Below, in pieces: positions 46,015 through 54,523 of a stretch of DNA of 64,000 nucleotides. The notes under the pieces are model-generated. The model searched no databases. It saw nothing but the letters and a program-made list of their open reading frames with translations, and was not told the origin of the DNA. A program made the position numbers and the translations under genes. The stretch comes from Dyadobacter sandarakinus (GTDB lineage: Bacteria > Bacteroidota > Bacteroidia > Cytophagales > Spirosomataceae). The stretch is taken from NCBI RefSeq assembly GCF_016894445.1, contig NZ_CP056775.1, positions 1,180,001-1,244,000 of the forward strand. The letters are read 5' to 3'. Position 1 is the stretch's first letter. Each line of letters begins with the position of its first letter.

Positions 46015-47133
46015 ATGAGCAAGACAGTTCTAATAACAGGAGGCGCTGGTTTCATAGGTTCGCACCTTGCGGACGAGCTGCTGGAAAAAGGGTACAATGT
46101 CAGGGCACTCGACAACCTCAGTGAGCAGGTACATGGCAAAAACTGTGTAAGGCCTGAGTACCTCAACGAGGAAGTCGAACTGATCGTTGGCGATGTACGT
46201 GACCCGGAAGCCGTGAAAAAAGCGCTCAAAGGCGTGGATGCAGTGTACCACTACGCAGCGCTGGTAGGCGTAGGTCAGAGCATGTACCAGATCCGCGAGT
46301 ACACGGACGTGAATAATAATGGTACCGCCGTACTGCTTGAAGCCCTGGTTAATAACCCTGTGGAGAAGCTGATTGTTGCCAGCAGCATGAGCATTTATGG
46401 CGAAGGTCTTTACAAAACAAGCGAAGGCAGAATCATGCCCGGCCTTGACCGCAAACTGGAACAGCTCAAAAAGAGCGACTGGGAAGTAAGGGACGAAAAC
46501 GGCGACGTACTGACGCCATACCCCACACCCGAAACCAAAAAACCATCGCTGGCCTCTATTTACGCCTTGTCGAAATATGACCAGGAGCGCATGTGCCTGC
46601 TGATCGGTCAGGCATACAACATCCCGACGGTTGCACTCCGGTTCTTCAATGTGTATGGTACCAATCAGGCACTGTCCAATCCATATACAGGTGTACTCGC
46701 CATTTTCGCATCGCGGCTGCTCAACGGCAATGCACCGATGATTTTCGAGGATGGCCGCCAGCACCGTGACTTTGTAAGCGTACACGACATTGCACAGGCA
46801 TCCCGCCTCGCCCTCGAAACAGAGGCCGCGAAATATGAAGCATTTAATGTAGGCAGCGGCAATGCCTACACGGTACTTGAAATCGCCGAAAAAATGGCCC
46901 GCGTGCTCGGGAAAGAAGATCTGGAAGTTGAAATCTCCGGCAAATACCGGGTAGGCGATATCCGTCACTGCTTTGCGGATATCTCAAAAGCAAAGGAAAT
47001 ATTGAACTATCAGCCCAGCATTTCACTGGAAGAAGGATTGGTCGAGCTGGCGAGCTGGCTGGAAGGGCAGACTGCCGTTGATAATGTGGCACATGCCAGG
47101 AACGAGCTGGTTACAAGAGGGCTGACCGTTTAG
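46015..47133 (+). CDS. NAD-dependent sugar epimerase/dehydratase (dTDP-rhamnose 4-epimerase-like)
   Basis: 372-residue extended SDR. The NAD loop is TGGAGFIGSHLADEL (residues 8-22), then YHYAALVGVGQSMYQIREYTDVN, active-site Ser in ASSMSIYGEGLY, YALSKYDQE with catalytic Tyr/Lys, and RFFNVYGTNQALSNPYTGV. The SMSIYGEG and VGVGQSMY stretches are like those of enzymes making or epimerising 6-deoxy-hexoses; the true sugar is not known. First gene of a tight same-strand run that continues to the three CgeB-like transferases. Confidence 0.88.
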   Translation: MSKTVLITGGAGFIGSHLADELLEKGYNVRALDNLSEQVHGKNCVRPEYLNEEVELIVGDVRDPEAVKKALKGVDAVYHYAALVGVGQSMYQIREYTDVNNNGTAVLLEALVNNPVEKLIVASSMSIYGEGLYKTSEGRIMPGLDRKLEQLKKSDWEVRDENGDVLTPYPTPETKKPSLASIYALSKYDQERMCLLIGQAYNIPTVALRFFNVYGTNQALSNPYTGVLAIFASRLLNGNAPMIFEDGRQHRDFVSVHDIAQASRLALETEAAKYEAFNVGSGNAYTVLEIAEKMARVLGKEDLEVEISGKYRVGDIRHCFADISKAKEILNYQPSISLEEGLVELASWLEGQTAVDNVAHARNELVTRGLTV

Positions 47134-47172
47134 AAAAAATATCCTCTCAAATCTTAAATCCGTGAATGACAT

Positions 47173-49224
47173 ATGGCGCATGATACCTCGATAAATAAAA
47201 AAGAAGAACCAACAAAAAGCCTGGAACTGGTCCAATGGTTTCACATCAACCAGTACCAGGAGGTAGAAAAGGCGATAGAGGATTTTGAAAAATTGGGAGT
47301 GACCGGTGTCCGTACAAACATCTCCTGGGCGGACTACCACCTTCCCGAAGGAAAAGCATGGCTCGACTGGTTGTTTGAGAAGCTCGGGAGCAGGTTCAAA
47401 ATATTGCCCTGCCTCTGCTACACACCTCCTTCTATCGGCGTCAAAGCCAAAACCTCCTCGCCACCGCGCGAGCCGAAGGCATTTGCTGACTTCACAGACA
47501 CCATCATCCGGGCGTACGGCCAGTACTTTGATTACATAGAGCTCTGGAATGAGCCTAACAATGCATTGGAATACGACTTTACGCTGGACCCGGAGTGGAA
47601 TACATTCTGTGAAATGATCGGTTCGGCAGCCAACTGGGCACAGCAGCAGGGCAAGAAAACCGTCCTTGGTGGTATGAGCCCCATTGATGCGCACTGGCTG
47701 GGCGAGATGTTCCGCAAAGGATTGATGCAATACATTGATGTAGTAGGCGTGCATGGCTTCCCGGATGTGTTCGATTACCACTGGGAAGGCTGGGATGCCG
47801 AGATCTCCAAGGTGCGCGGAGTGCTCGAAGCCCATGGTTCCAAAGCGGAGATCTGGATTACAGAAGCAGGCTTCTCTACCTGGCAAAAAAATGAGCGCCG
47901 CCAGGTGCGGGAGTTCATCCATGCCGCTGATGCAGGTGCCGACCGCATGTTCTGGTATAGTCTCACAGATTTGTCTGCGACATTACCGGCAGTAGACCGC
48001 TTTCAGCTTGACGAGCGCGAGTACTATTTTGGGATGAAAAACGCAGATGGTTCGCCCAAGCTGCTGTACACACTCCTGGCTGACCAGGGTATTCAAAGTG
48101 TGCAGCAATACGCCTGGCTTACCGAGCAGGTGGATATCAGCGGTCTTACTGAAAAATACACCCTCATTACAGGCGGCGCTGGCTTTGTAGGCGTAAATCT
48201 GGCCGACAGAATCCTGAGTCAGGGCAAGCAAGTAATGATTTTCGATAACCTTTCGCGTGCCGGAGTACAGAACAACCTTTTCTGGCTCAAAGAAAAGCAC
48301 GGTGAAAAGGTGCTTGTGATGATCGCGGATATCCGGGACAAAAGGGCAGTGCAGCTGGCTGTTTCGGGTGCCGACCAGATTTTCCACTTTGCAGCGCAGG
48401 TAGCTGTAACATCAAGCCTTACCAATCCGTACCACGATTTTGAGGTGAATGCGCTGGGTACACTCAATGTGCTGGAAGCGATCCGGCATACGGCACACCA
48501 GCCGCCCGTTATTTTTACGTCTACCAACAAGGTTTACGGAGACCTGCACGATCTGCGCATGCTGCAGAATGATGTGAGCTACTACCCTGAGGATACTTTT
48601 TACCGTGAAAACGGGATCAGCGAGGAGCGTAACCTTGATTTTCACAGCCCTTATGGGTGTACCAAGGGAGTGGCAGACCAGTACATCCTGGATTACGCCC
48701 GCACCTTTGGCCTGAAAAGCGCCGTGTTCAGGATGAGCTGCATCTACGGTCCGCACCAGTTTGGTACAGAAGACCAGGGCTGGGTAGCACATTTTCTTAT
48801 TCAGGCACTGAAAGGAAAAACGATCACCTTGTACGGCGATGGAAAACAGGTGCGCGATATTCTTTTTGTGGAAGACCTTGTGGATGCATTCCTGCTGGCA
48901 GCAGCCAACATTGAGAAAATTTCCGGCAATGCATTCAACATTGGCGGTGGCCCGGACAATGCCATCAGCCTGCTCGAACTGATCGATCTGATTGGCGCTG
49001 TCAATGGCGACCATCCTGATGTGAAGCTGGCCGAATGGCGGTCGAGCGATCAGCGTTACTATGTATCCGATTTTGGTAAACTCAAAGGTGTTACCGGCTG
49101 GTCGCCCAAGGTCAACATCACCGAAGGTGTTCAGAAACTGCACCAGTGGCTGGTAGAAAACGCATCCAGGCCGGCAGAGTCCACCCAGTTAATAGGCGAG
49201 AAATCCGCTACTTCAGTTTTTTAA
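47173..49224 (+). CDS. Fusion: GH39-like TIM barrel (normal order) plus CDP-paratose-2-epimerase-like domain
   Basis: 683 residues, no signal peptide, so cytoplasmic. Residues about 18-315 are a glycosidase-like barrel: LVQWFHINQYQEVEKAIEDF, VRTNISWADYHLP, CLCYTPPSIG, ELWNEPNN with the putative acid/base Glu127, GGMSPIDAHWL, VGVHGFPDVFDY and WITEAG with the putative nucleophile Glu231. Residues about 328-675 are an extended SDR: GGAGFVG (334-340), HFAAQVAVTSSLTNPYHDFEVN, TSTNKVYGDL, YGCTKGVADQY, RMSCIYGPHQFG, similar to CDP-paratose 2-epimerases. The barrel is homologous to the permuted protein at 39857. Joining a glycosidase-like fold with a sugar-nucleotide epimerase suggests substrate channelling; this is inference. 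Confidence 0.88.
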   Translation: MAHDTSINKKEEPTKSLELVQWFHINQYQEVEKAIEDFEKLGVTGVRTNISWADYHLPEGKAWLDWLFEKLGSRFKILPCLCYTPPSIGVKAKTSSPPREPKAFADFTDTIIRAYGQYFDYIELWNEPNNALEYDFTLDPEWNTFCEMIGSAANWAQQQGKKTVLGGMSPIDAHWLGEMFRKGLMQYIDVVGVHGFPDVFDYHWEGWDAEISKVRGVLEAHGSKAEIWITEAGFSTWQKNERRQVREFIHAADAGADRMFWYSLTDLSATLPAVDRFQLDEREYYFGMKNADGSPKLLYTLLADQGIQSVQQYAWLTEQVDISGLTEKYTLITGGAGFVGVNLADRILSQGKQVMIFDNLSRAGVQNNLFWLKEKHGEKVLVMIADIRDKRAVQLAVSGADQIFHFAAQVAVTSSLTNPYHDFEVNALGTLNVLEAIRHTAHQPPVIFTSTNKVYGDLHDLRMLQNDVSYYPEDTFYRENGISEERNLDFHSPYGCTKGVADQYILDYARTFGLKSAVFRMSCIYGPHQFGTEDQGWVAHFLIQALKGKTITLYGDGKQVRDILFVEDLVDAFLLAAANIEKISGNAFNIGGGPDNAISLLELIDLIGAVNGDHPDVKLAEWRSSDQRYYVSDFGKLKGVTGWSPKVNITEGVQKLHQWLVENASRPAESTQLIGEKSATSVF

Positions 49225-49235
49225 AACAACAATAA

Positions 49236-50189
49236 ATGATTGCCGCAGTACTGACCCGACCGGGAACTTTTGAAATACAAGAACGTGCAGTACCCGAAAT
49301 CTCGACGGGTGAAATCAGGATTAAACTGGAAGGTTGCGGCATTTGTGCGTCCAGCCTGCCGCTCTGGGAAGGTCGGGAGTGGTTTAACTATCCGGTGGAA
49401 GCGGGTACTCCCGGCCACGAAGGCTGGGGTATCGTAGACCTCGTAGGAGAGGGTGTGACCAGCGTCAAAGCAGGCGATCGTGTAGCATTTTTATCCAACA
49501 AAGCTTACGCCGAGTACGACGTCGCATCCGAAGATGCTGTCGTAAAGCTGCCCGGCGTACTGGGCAATATGCCATTTCCCGGCGAGCCGCTGGGTTGCGC
49601 CATGAATATCTTTGAGCGAAGCCACATTGCAGCCGGCGATACCGTTGCCATTATCGGAATGGGTTTCCTGGGAATTTTACTGTGTCAGCTTGCTAAAAGC
49701 CGGGGCGCGAAGGTCATTGCCATCTCAAAAAGGCGTTTTTCCCTGGAATACGCCACCCGGTACGGCGCCGATGAAGTAGTACCGCTAACAGAAACCTGGG
49801 AAGTTGCCAACAAGGTTTCCGAAATCACCGGCGGCGCATTTTGCGATGTGGTGATCGAGGCAACGGGCAAGCAGCAGGGTATTGACGTAGCCACCGAGGC
49901 AGTGGCCGAGGGAGGCCGGATGGTCGTGGCGGGCTACCACCAGGATGGTCTGCGCCAGGTTAATCTTCAGAAATGGAATTGGAAAGGTATTGACGTGATC
50001 AATGCGCACGAGCGAAAAGCCGAACGTTACCTGCACGGAATGCAGCAGGCCGTGGCTGCGGTGGTGGATGGTACCTTGCGTCCGCAGGCTCTTTTCAGCG
50101 ACATCATGTCCATTGACCAGCTCGAAAAAGGCTTCCGCATGACGGCCGACCGTCCCGATGGTTTTATCAAAGCACTTATAGCTATTTAA
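49236..50189 (+). CDS. Zinc-type alcohol dehydrogenase-like MDR oxidoreductase
   Basis: 317-residue medium-chain dehydrogenase. The catalytic-domain stretch GCGICASSLPLW and GTPGHEGWGIVDLVGEGV carry the zinc-ligand Cys and His-Glu positions. The NAD(P) loop is AIIGMGFLGILLCQLAK. The structural four-cysteine zinc loop is absent, so it is a short, one-zinc or zinc-free type. It begins 11 bases after the fusion gene and precedes a Gfo/Idh oxidoreductase; the pair could oxidise and reduce the same sugar intermediate. Substrate unknown. Confidence 0.88.
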   Translation: MIAAVLTRPGTFEIQERAVPEISTGEIRIKLEGCGICASSLPLWEGREWFNYPVEAGTPGHEGWGIVDLVGEGVTSVKAGDRVAFLSNKAYAEYDVASEDAVVKLPGVLGNMPFPGEPLGCAMNIFERSHIAAGDTVAIIGMGFLGILLCQLAKSRGAKVIAISKRRFSLEYATRYGADEVVPLTETWEVANKVSEITGGAFCDVVIEATGKQQGIDVATEAVAEGGRMVVAGYHQDGLRQVNLQKWNWKGIDVINAHERKAERYLHGMQQAVAAVVDGTLRPQALFSDIMSIDQLEKGFRMTADRPDGFIKALIAI

Positions 50190-50201
50190 CTTTTTTACCT
50201 C

Positions 50202-51206
50202 TTGGAAATTTACACTCATACAAAGCCTCGCCTGGCATTTGCAGGTGTGGGCTGGATAGGCCGTAACCGCCTGCAGGCTGCTGTCGACAGCGGACTTGCT
50301 GAAATAGCCGTAGTTACGGACCCTTCCGAAGAATGCCTGGCAGAAGCACTGAAGCTCGCGCCGGCCAGCAAGCCAACATCCATTTTCGAAGCCGCCCTCC
50401 TCGATCCCAGCATCGACGGTGTGGTAATTGCCACGCCCAGTGCCTTGCACATGGAGCAGGCAGTGATGGCCTTTGATCATCACAAAGCTGTTTTTTGTCA
50501 GAAACCACTTGGCCGCAATGCCAGTGAGGTGGCGGCGGTAGTAGGTGCTGCGGCACGCTCGGGCAAGCTGCTCGGGGCCGATTTTTCATACAGGTACACA
50601 GCCGCATTCCAGGCGATTCTGCCGATCATCGAGTCGGGGGAACTGGGCAAAATATTTGCTGTAGACCTGAAATTTCACAATGCCTACGGGCCTGATAAGC
50701 CGTGGTTCTACGATATGTCACTCTCGGGTGGCGGCTGCGTGCTCGATCTTGGCATTCACCTCATCGATCTGATGCTGGTGGGACTTGGCTTCCCGGAAGT
50801 CAACCATGTCAATAGTCACCTGTATAGCAAGGGTACCCGCGTCACCGCGCATGAAGCGGTGGAAGATTACGCCAATGTGACCATGGATCTTTCCAATGAT
50901 GTAAGTGCGTCCCTGCAGTGCAGCTGGAACCTTCAGGCTGGAAGTGAAGCGGTGATCGAGGCATCTTTTTATGGTACAAACGGAGCCGTATCCATGAAAA
51001 ACATAAACGGTTCTTTCTACGATTTTGAAGCCTACCGGCACTGGGGTACCAAAAGTGAAACGCTGGTAAGCCCGCCCGATTCCTGGGGTGGCCGTGCCCT
51101 CGTGCACTGGATTGAACAGCTCGCTTCCAATCCCGAGTACAGCATTGAAGCAGAAGAGTTCCTGTCGTCGGCGGTGGTTCTGGATAAAATCTATGGCCGA
51201 AGCTGA
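50202..51206 (+). CDS. Gfo/Idh/MocA family oxidoreductase
   Basis: 334 residues. The Rossmann start is LAFAGVGWIGRNRLQAAVDSG, then VVIATPSALHMEQAVMA, the family lysine motif in CQKPLGRNASEVAAV, GADFSYRYTAAFQA and GGGCVLDLGIHLIDLML with His in the active-site loop. The frame starts with TTG at 50202, 12 bases after the previous stop; no usable ATG lies nearby, so the TTG start is likely real. Its end overlaps the next gene by 14 bases. Family members act on inositols or sugars bound to nucleotides or free. Confidence 0.88.
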   Translation: MEIYTHTKPRLAFAGVGWIGRNRLQAAVDSGLAEIAVVTDPSEECLAEALKLAPASKPTSIFEAALLDPSIDGVVIATPSALHMEQAVMAFDHHKAVFCQKPLGRNASEVAAVVGAAARSGKLLGADFSYRYTAAFQAILPIIESGELGKIFAVDLKFHNAYGPDKPWFYDMSLSGGGCVLDLGIHLIDLMLVGLGFPEVNHVNSHLYSKGTRVTAHEAVEDYANVTMDLSNDVSASLQCSWNLQAGSEAVIEASFYGTNGAVSMKNINGSFYDFEAYRHWGTKSETLVSPPDSWGGRALVHWIEQLASNPEYSIEAEEFLSSAVVLDKIYGRS

Positions 51207-52323
51207 TCGTTCCGCTCCGCTGAAAGTACTGATGACTGCGGATACGGTGGGCGGCGTGTGGACCTATGCTATGGATCTCTGCCGTTCCCTGGGTCCGGAG
51301 GGCGTGCATTTTCACCTGGTCACCATGGGGGCGCCCATGCAGCCGTGGCAGCGGGAAGAAGCCGGAGCGCTCGATTATGTCACCATTTACGAGACGGCTT
51401 TCCGGTTGGAATGGATGGAAGATCCCTGGGAGGATGTGGAGCGTTCGGGCGCGTACCTCCGCTCCCTCGAAAGCGTGATTGTGCCCGATATTCTCCATTT
51501 AAACGGCTACGCACATGCTGCCATGCCGTGGAAAACACCCGTCATATCTGTCGCGCACAGTGATGTGTTCTCCTGGTTTGATGCCGTGAAGCAAAGCCGT
51601 CCGGATGCCGGCTGGGATGTATATTACCAGCGCGTAAAGGCAGGATTAATGCAGGCTGATCATGTAGTAGCGCCTTCGCAGGCCATGATGGACGACATTT
51701 GCCGCATTTACGGAGTACCCCGATCGCGCAGCGTCATATACAATGCCCGGACCGCGGGACTTTTTGCGGCAGGAGAAAAAGAGCGCACAATCATGTGCAT
51801 GGGGCGGATCTGGGATGAGGCCAAGAATGTCCGCCTGATTGTCGATGCGGCGCACCTGCTCAGGTATCCTGTGAGGATTGCAGGTGAAAACCAGTTTGAG
51901 CATAATTCCGTCAGTATGGATGCGGGCAGCATTGTGGCTTTGGGTAAGCTCGGGTCAGCGCAGGTAGCGGCAGAGCTGGCATCAGCAGGCATTTACTGTC
52001 ATCCTGCCCGGTACGAACCCTTCGGACTCTCGGTACTGGAAGCTGCGCTCTCGGGATGTGCGCTGGTACTGGGGGATATTCCTTCCCTGCGGGAGATCTG
52101 GGGTGAGGCAGCTGTTTACGTGGATACCAGAAATCCGGAAGCACTGGCTGCCCGGCTGAACACGCTCATGGAAGATCCTTTTCACCTGAAACAACTGGCT
52201 GAAAAAGCCCAGGCCAGGGCTGCACAGTTCAGTACAGCGCGCCAGGCCGCAGACTACCTTGGCCTGTACCGTGCACTTGCCGGACAAAAAAGCATTGAGT
52301 TACAGCAAAACACGAGTTTATGA
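51193..52323 (+). CDS. Glycosyltransferase family 4-like protein
   Basis: 376 residues from the ATG at 51193 (AEADRSAPLKVLMTADTVGGVWTY). A GT-B fold: the N-terminal acceptor domain has TADTVGGVWTYAMDLCRSLG and SVAHSDVFSWFDAV, and the C-terminal donor domain has MCMGRIWDEAKNVRLIVDAAHLL and the retaining-type motif RYEPFGLSVLEAALSGCALVLGDIPSLREIW. It starts within the end of the Gfo/Idh gene and its stop overlaps the next ATG by four bases, so translation is coupled. Donor and acceptor unknown. Confidence 0.9.
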   Translation: MAEADRSAPLKVLMTADTVGGVWTYAMDLCRSLGPEGVHFHLVTMGAPMQPWQREEAGALDYVTIYETAFRLEWMEDPWEDVERSGAYLRSLESVIVPDILHLNGYAHAAMPWKTPVISVAHSDVFSWFDAVKQSRPDAGWDVYYQRVKAGLMQADHVVAPSQAMMDDICRIYGVPRSRSVIYNARTAGLFAAGEKERTIMCMGRIWDEAKNVRLIVDAAHLLRYPVRIAGENQFEHNSVSMDAGSIVALGKLGSAQVAAELASAGIYCHPARYEPFGLSVLEAALSGCALVLGDIPSLREIWGEAAVYVDTRNPEALAARLNTLMEDPFHLKQLAEKAQARAAQFSTARQAADYLGLYRALAGQKSIELQQNTSL

Positions 52324-53438
52324 ACATTGTCCTTTTTTACCATTCCCTCTTGTCGGACTGGAACCACGGAAATGCCCATTTTCTGAGGGGGATTTCGACG
52401 GAGCTGATCCGCAGGGGAAACAAGGTGACCATTTACGAACCTGAAAACGCATGGAGCCTGCAGAACCTGCTGGCAGATTACGGGCAGGATGCTGTAAATG
52501 AATTTCATACGTACTACCCGCTGCTGAGCAGTACCCAGTACAACCCTGCCACCATCGACCTCGACAAGGTTCTGGAAGGCGCGGACCTGGTACTTGTGCA
52601 CGAATGGAATGAGCATGCGCTGGTAAAGGCCATAGGGGAGAAGAAGCAGCGGTATGGGTTCAAGCTCCTTTTTCACGATACCCACCACCGGGCTGTGACA
52701 GAGCGTGAAAGTATGAGCGCCTACGACATTTCCAGGTACGACGGCGTGCTCGCCTTCGGTGGCATGATCCGCGACATTTACCTGAAAGAAAAATGGGCGA
52801 AAAAAGCATGGACCTGGCACGAAGCGGCGGATACCAACATTTTTCATCCCATAGAAAACGCGGCGCCCGAGGGCGACCTGGTGTGGATCGGTAACTGGGG
52901 CGATGAGGAGCGTACCAAAGAATTGTTTGAATTTATCATAGAGCCTGTCAAGGAGCTGAATATCAAGGCTAAGATTTACGGCGTACGCTATCCCGACTAT
53001 GCCAAACAGGCGCTTGCGGATGCGGGGATTGACTATGCGGGCTGGCTGCCCAACTTCAAAGCGCCGGAGGTATTTGCCCGCTACCGGTTTACCGCACATG
53101 TACCGAGGGGCCCCTACGTAAGGTCGCTGCCGGGTATCCCGACCATCCGCCCGTTTGAGGCGATGGCTTGCGGCATTCCCCTGTTATCCGCTCCGTGGAA
53201 CGATTCGGAAGGCCTTTTTACACCCGGTAAGGATTTTCTTTTTGTTAAAAATAAAGAAGAAATGAAGCGCCGGATCGATCAGGTGCTGACCGGCGATGCG
53301 GAGATTACGGCCATGAAGCAGCATGCACTCGAAACAATCCTGGCCAAACATACCTGCGCCCACCGCACCGACGAGCTTTACGATATCTGTGAGGAAATCG
53401 GCGTAAACAACTTTTCAAAAAACACCATAGCGATATGA
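52320..53438 (+). CDS. CgeB-like glycosyltransferase (copy 1 of 3)
   Basis: 372 residues, GT-B type (starts NIVLFYHSLLSDWNHGNAHFLRGIS). Resembles CgeB-type proteins: HDTHHRAVTERESMSAY, DGVLAFGGMIRDIYL, WTWHEAADTNIFHP, LVWIGNWGDEERTKEL, and the C-terminal VPRGPYVRSLPGIPTIRPFEAMACGIPLLSAPWNDSEGLF. The gene overlaps both neighbours by four bases (ATGA). The tail HTCAHRTDELYDIC is shared in pattern with the next two genes. Confidence 0.86.
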   Translation: MNIVLFYHSLLSDWNHGNAHFLRGISTELIRRGNKVTIYEPENAWSLQNLLADYGQDAVNEFHTYYPLLSSTQYNPATIDLDKVLEGADLVLVHEWNEHALVKAIGEKKQRYGFKLLFHDTHHRAVTERESMSAYDISRYDGVLAFGGMIRDIYLKEKWAKKAWTWHEAADTNIFHPIENAAPEGDLVWIGNWGDEERTKELFEFIIEPVKELNIKAKIYGVRYPDYAKQALADAGIDYAGWLPNFKAPEVFARYRFTAHVPRGPYVRSLPGIPTIRPFEAMACGIPLLSAPWNDSEGLFTPGKDFLFVKNKEEMKRRIDQVLTGDAEITAMKQHALETILAKHTCAHRTDELYDICEEIGVNNFSKNTIAI

Positions 53439-54523
53439 AATTTGCATTCTTTGGTTCCAGCCTCGTATCGGCTTACTGGAACGGTGCCGCTACATATTAC
53501 CGGGGCATTATCCGGGCCATGCACGAAAGCGGCCACCAGATTACATTCTATGAACCCGACGCATACGACCGTCAGAAAAACCGTGACATAGCCGATCCGG
53601 ACTACGCCCGCATAGTGGTGTACCAGCCCAATGAAGCGGACGTGTTCCGGGTGCTGGAAGAGGCCATGCATGCAGACGTGATCATCAAAACAAGCGGTGT
53701 GGGTGTGTTTGACGAGCTGCTGGAAAAAGAAGTAGCGAAGCTGGGCAGCCAGGATAAGTTCGTGATTTTCTGGGATGTGGATGCGCCCGCAACACTCGAC
53801 CGGGTGCAGCATACAGAGGGGGACTACTTCCGCGAGCTGATTCCGCAGTACAACCTGGTGCTCACTTACGGAGGTGGCGATCCCGTGATCAATGCCTATA
53901 CAGCCCTAGGCGCCCGCAAGTGTGTGCCGATCTACAATGCGCTGGATCCCGAGACGCATCATCCCGTTGAAAAAGAAGAACGCTTTCATGCCGACCTGGT
54001 ATTCCTCGGAAACCGGCTTCCCGACCGTGAGAAAAGGGTGGAGCAGTTTTTCCTGGAAGTTGCTGCGCAAATGCCTGAGCAAAGTTTTATCCTGGGCGGA
54101 AATGGCTGGCACGACAAGCCGATGAGTGCCAATATTCACTACCTGGGCCATGTTTTTACCAAAGATCACAATGCGCTGAACTGCTCGCCGAAAGCCGTGC
54201 TCAACATCAGCCGCGACAGCATGGCCAAATACGGCTTTTCGCCGGCTACCCGCGTTTTTGAAGCTGCAGGGGCGGGTGCCTGCATCATTACTGATTATTG
54301 GGAAGGTATCGACTTCTTTTTTGAACCGGGCAGGGAAATACTCGTAGCACGCTCAGGCGAGGAGGTAGGCGAGCTGCTGGCTTCGCTCACCGAAGAGCAG
54401 GCCCGGGCCATAGGACAGGCAGCATTGCAGAAAGTGCTCGATCAGCATACCTACGCTCACCGCGTGGTTGAGCTGGAAAGGGTATTAAGTGAAGAACCTG
54501 TTTTATCCAAAGCTGCGCTATGA
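53435..54523 (+). CDS. CgeB-like glycosyltransferase (copy 2 of 3)
   Basis: 362 residues. The N-terminal half has KFAFFGSSLVSAYWNGAATYYRGI and VIFWDVDAPATLDRVQ; the donor half has VFLGNRLPDREKRVEQFFLEV, LNISRDSMAKYGFSPATRVFEAAGAGACIITDYWEGIDFFF, typical of CgeB-type transferases. The C-terminal HTYAHRVVELERVL parallels copies 1 and 3. Overlaps both neighbours by four bases. Closest in the window to copy 3 (same FEAA..ITDYW..ID pattern). Confidence 0.88.
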   Translation: MKFAFFGSSLVSAYWNGAATYYRGIIRAMHESGHQITFYEPDAYDRQKNRDIADPDYARIVVYQPNEADVFRVLEEAMHADVIIKTSGVGVFDELLEKEVAKLGSQDKFVIFWDVDAPATLDRVQHTEGDYFRELIPQYNLVLTYGGGDPVINAYTALGARKCVPIYNALDPETHHPVEKEERFHADLVFLGNRLPDREKRVEQFFLEVAAQMPEQSFILGGNGWHDKPMSANIHYLGHVFTKDHNALNCSPKAVLNISRDSMAKYGFSPATRVFEAAGAGACIITDYWEGIDFFFEPGREILVARSGEEVGELLASLTEEQARAIGQAALQKVLDQHTYAHRVVELERVLSEEPVLSKAAL

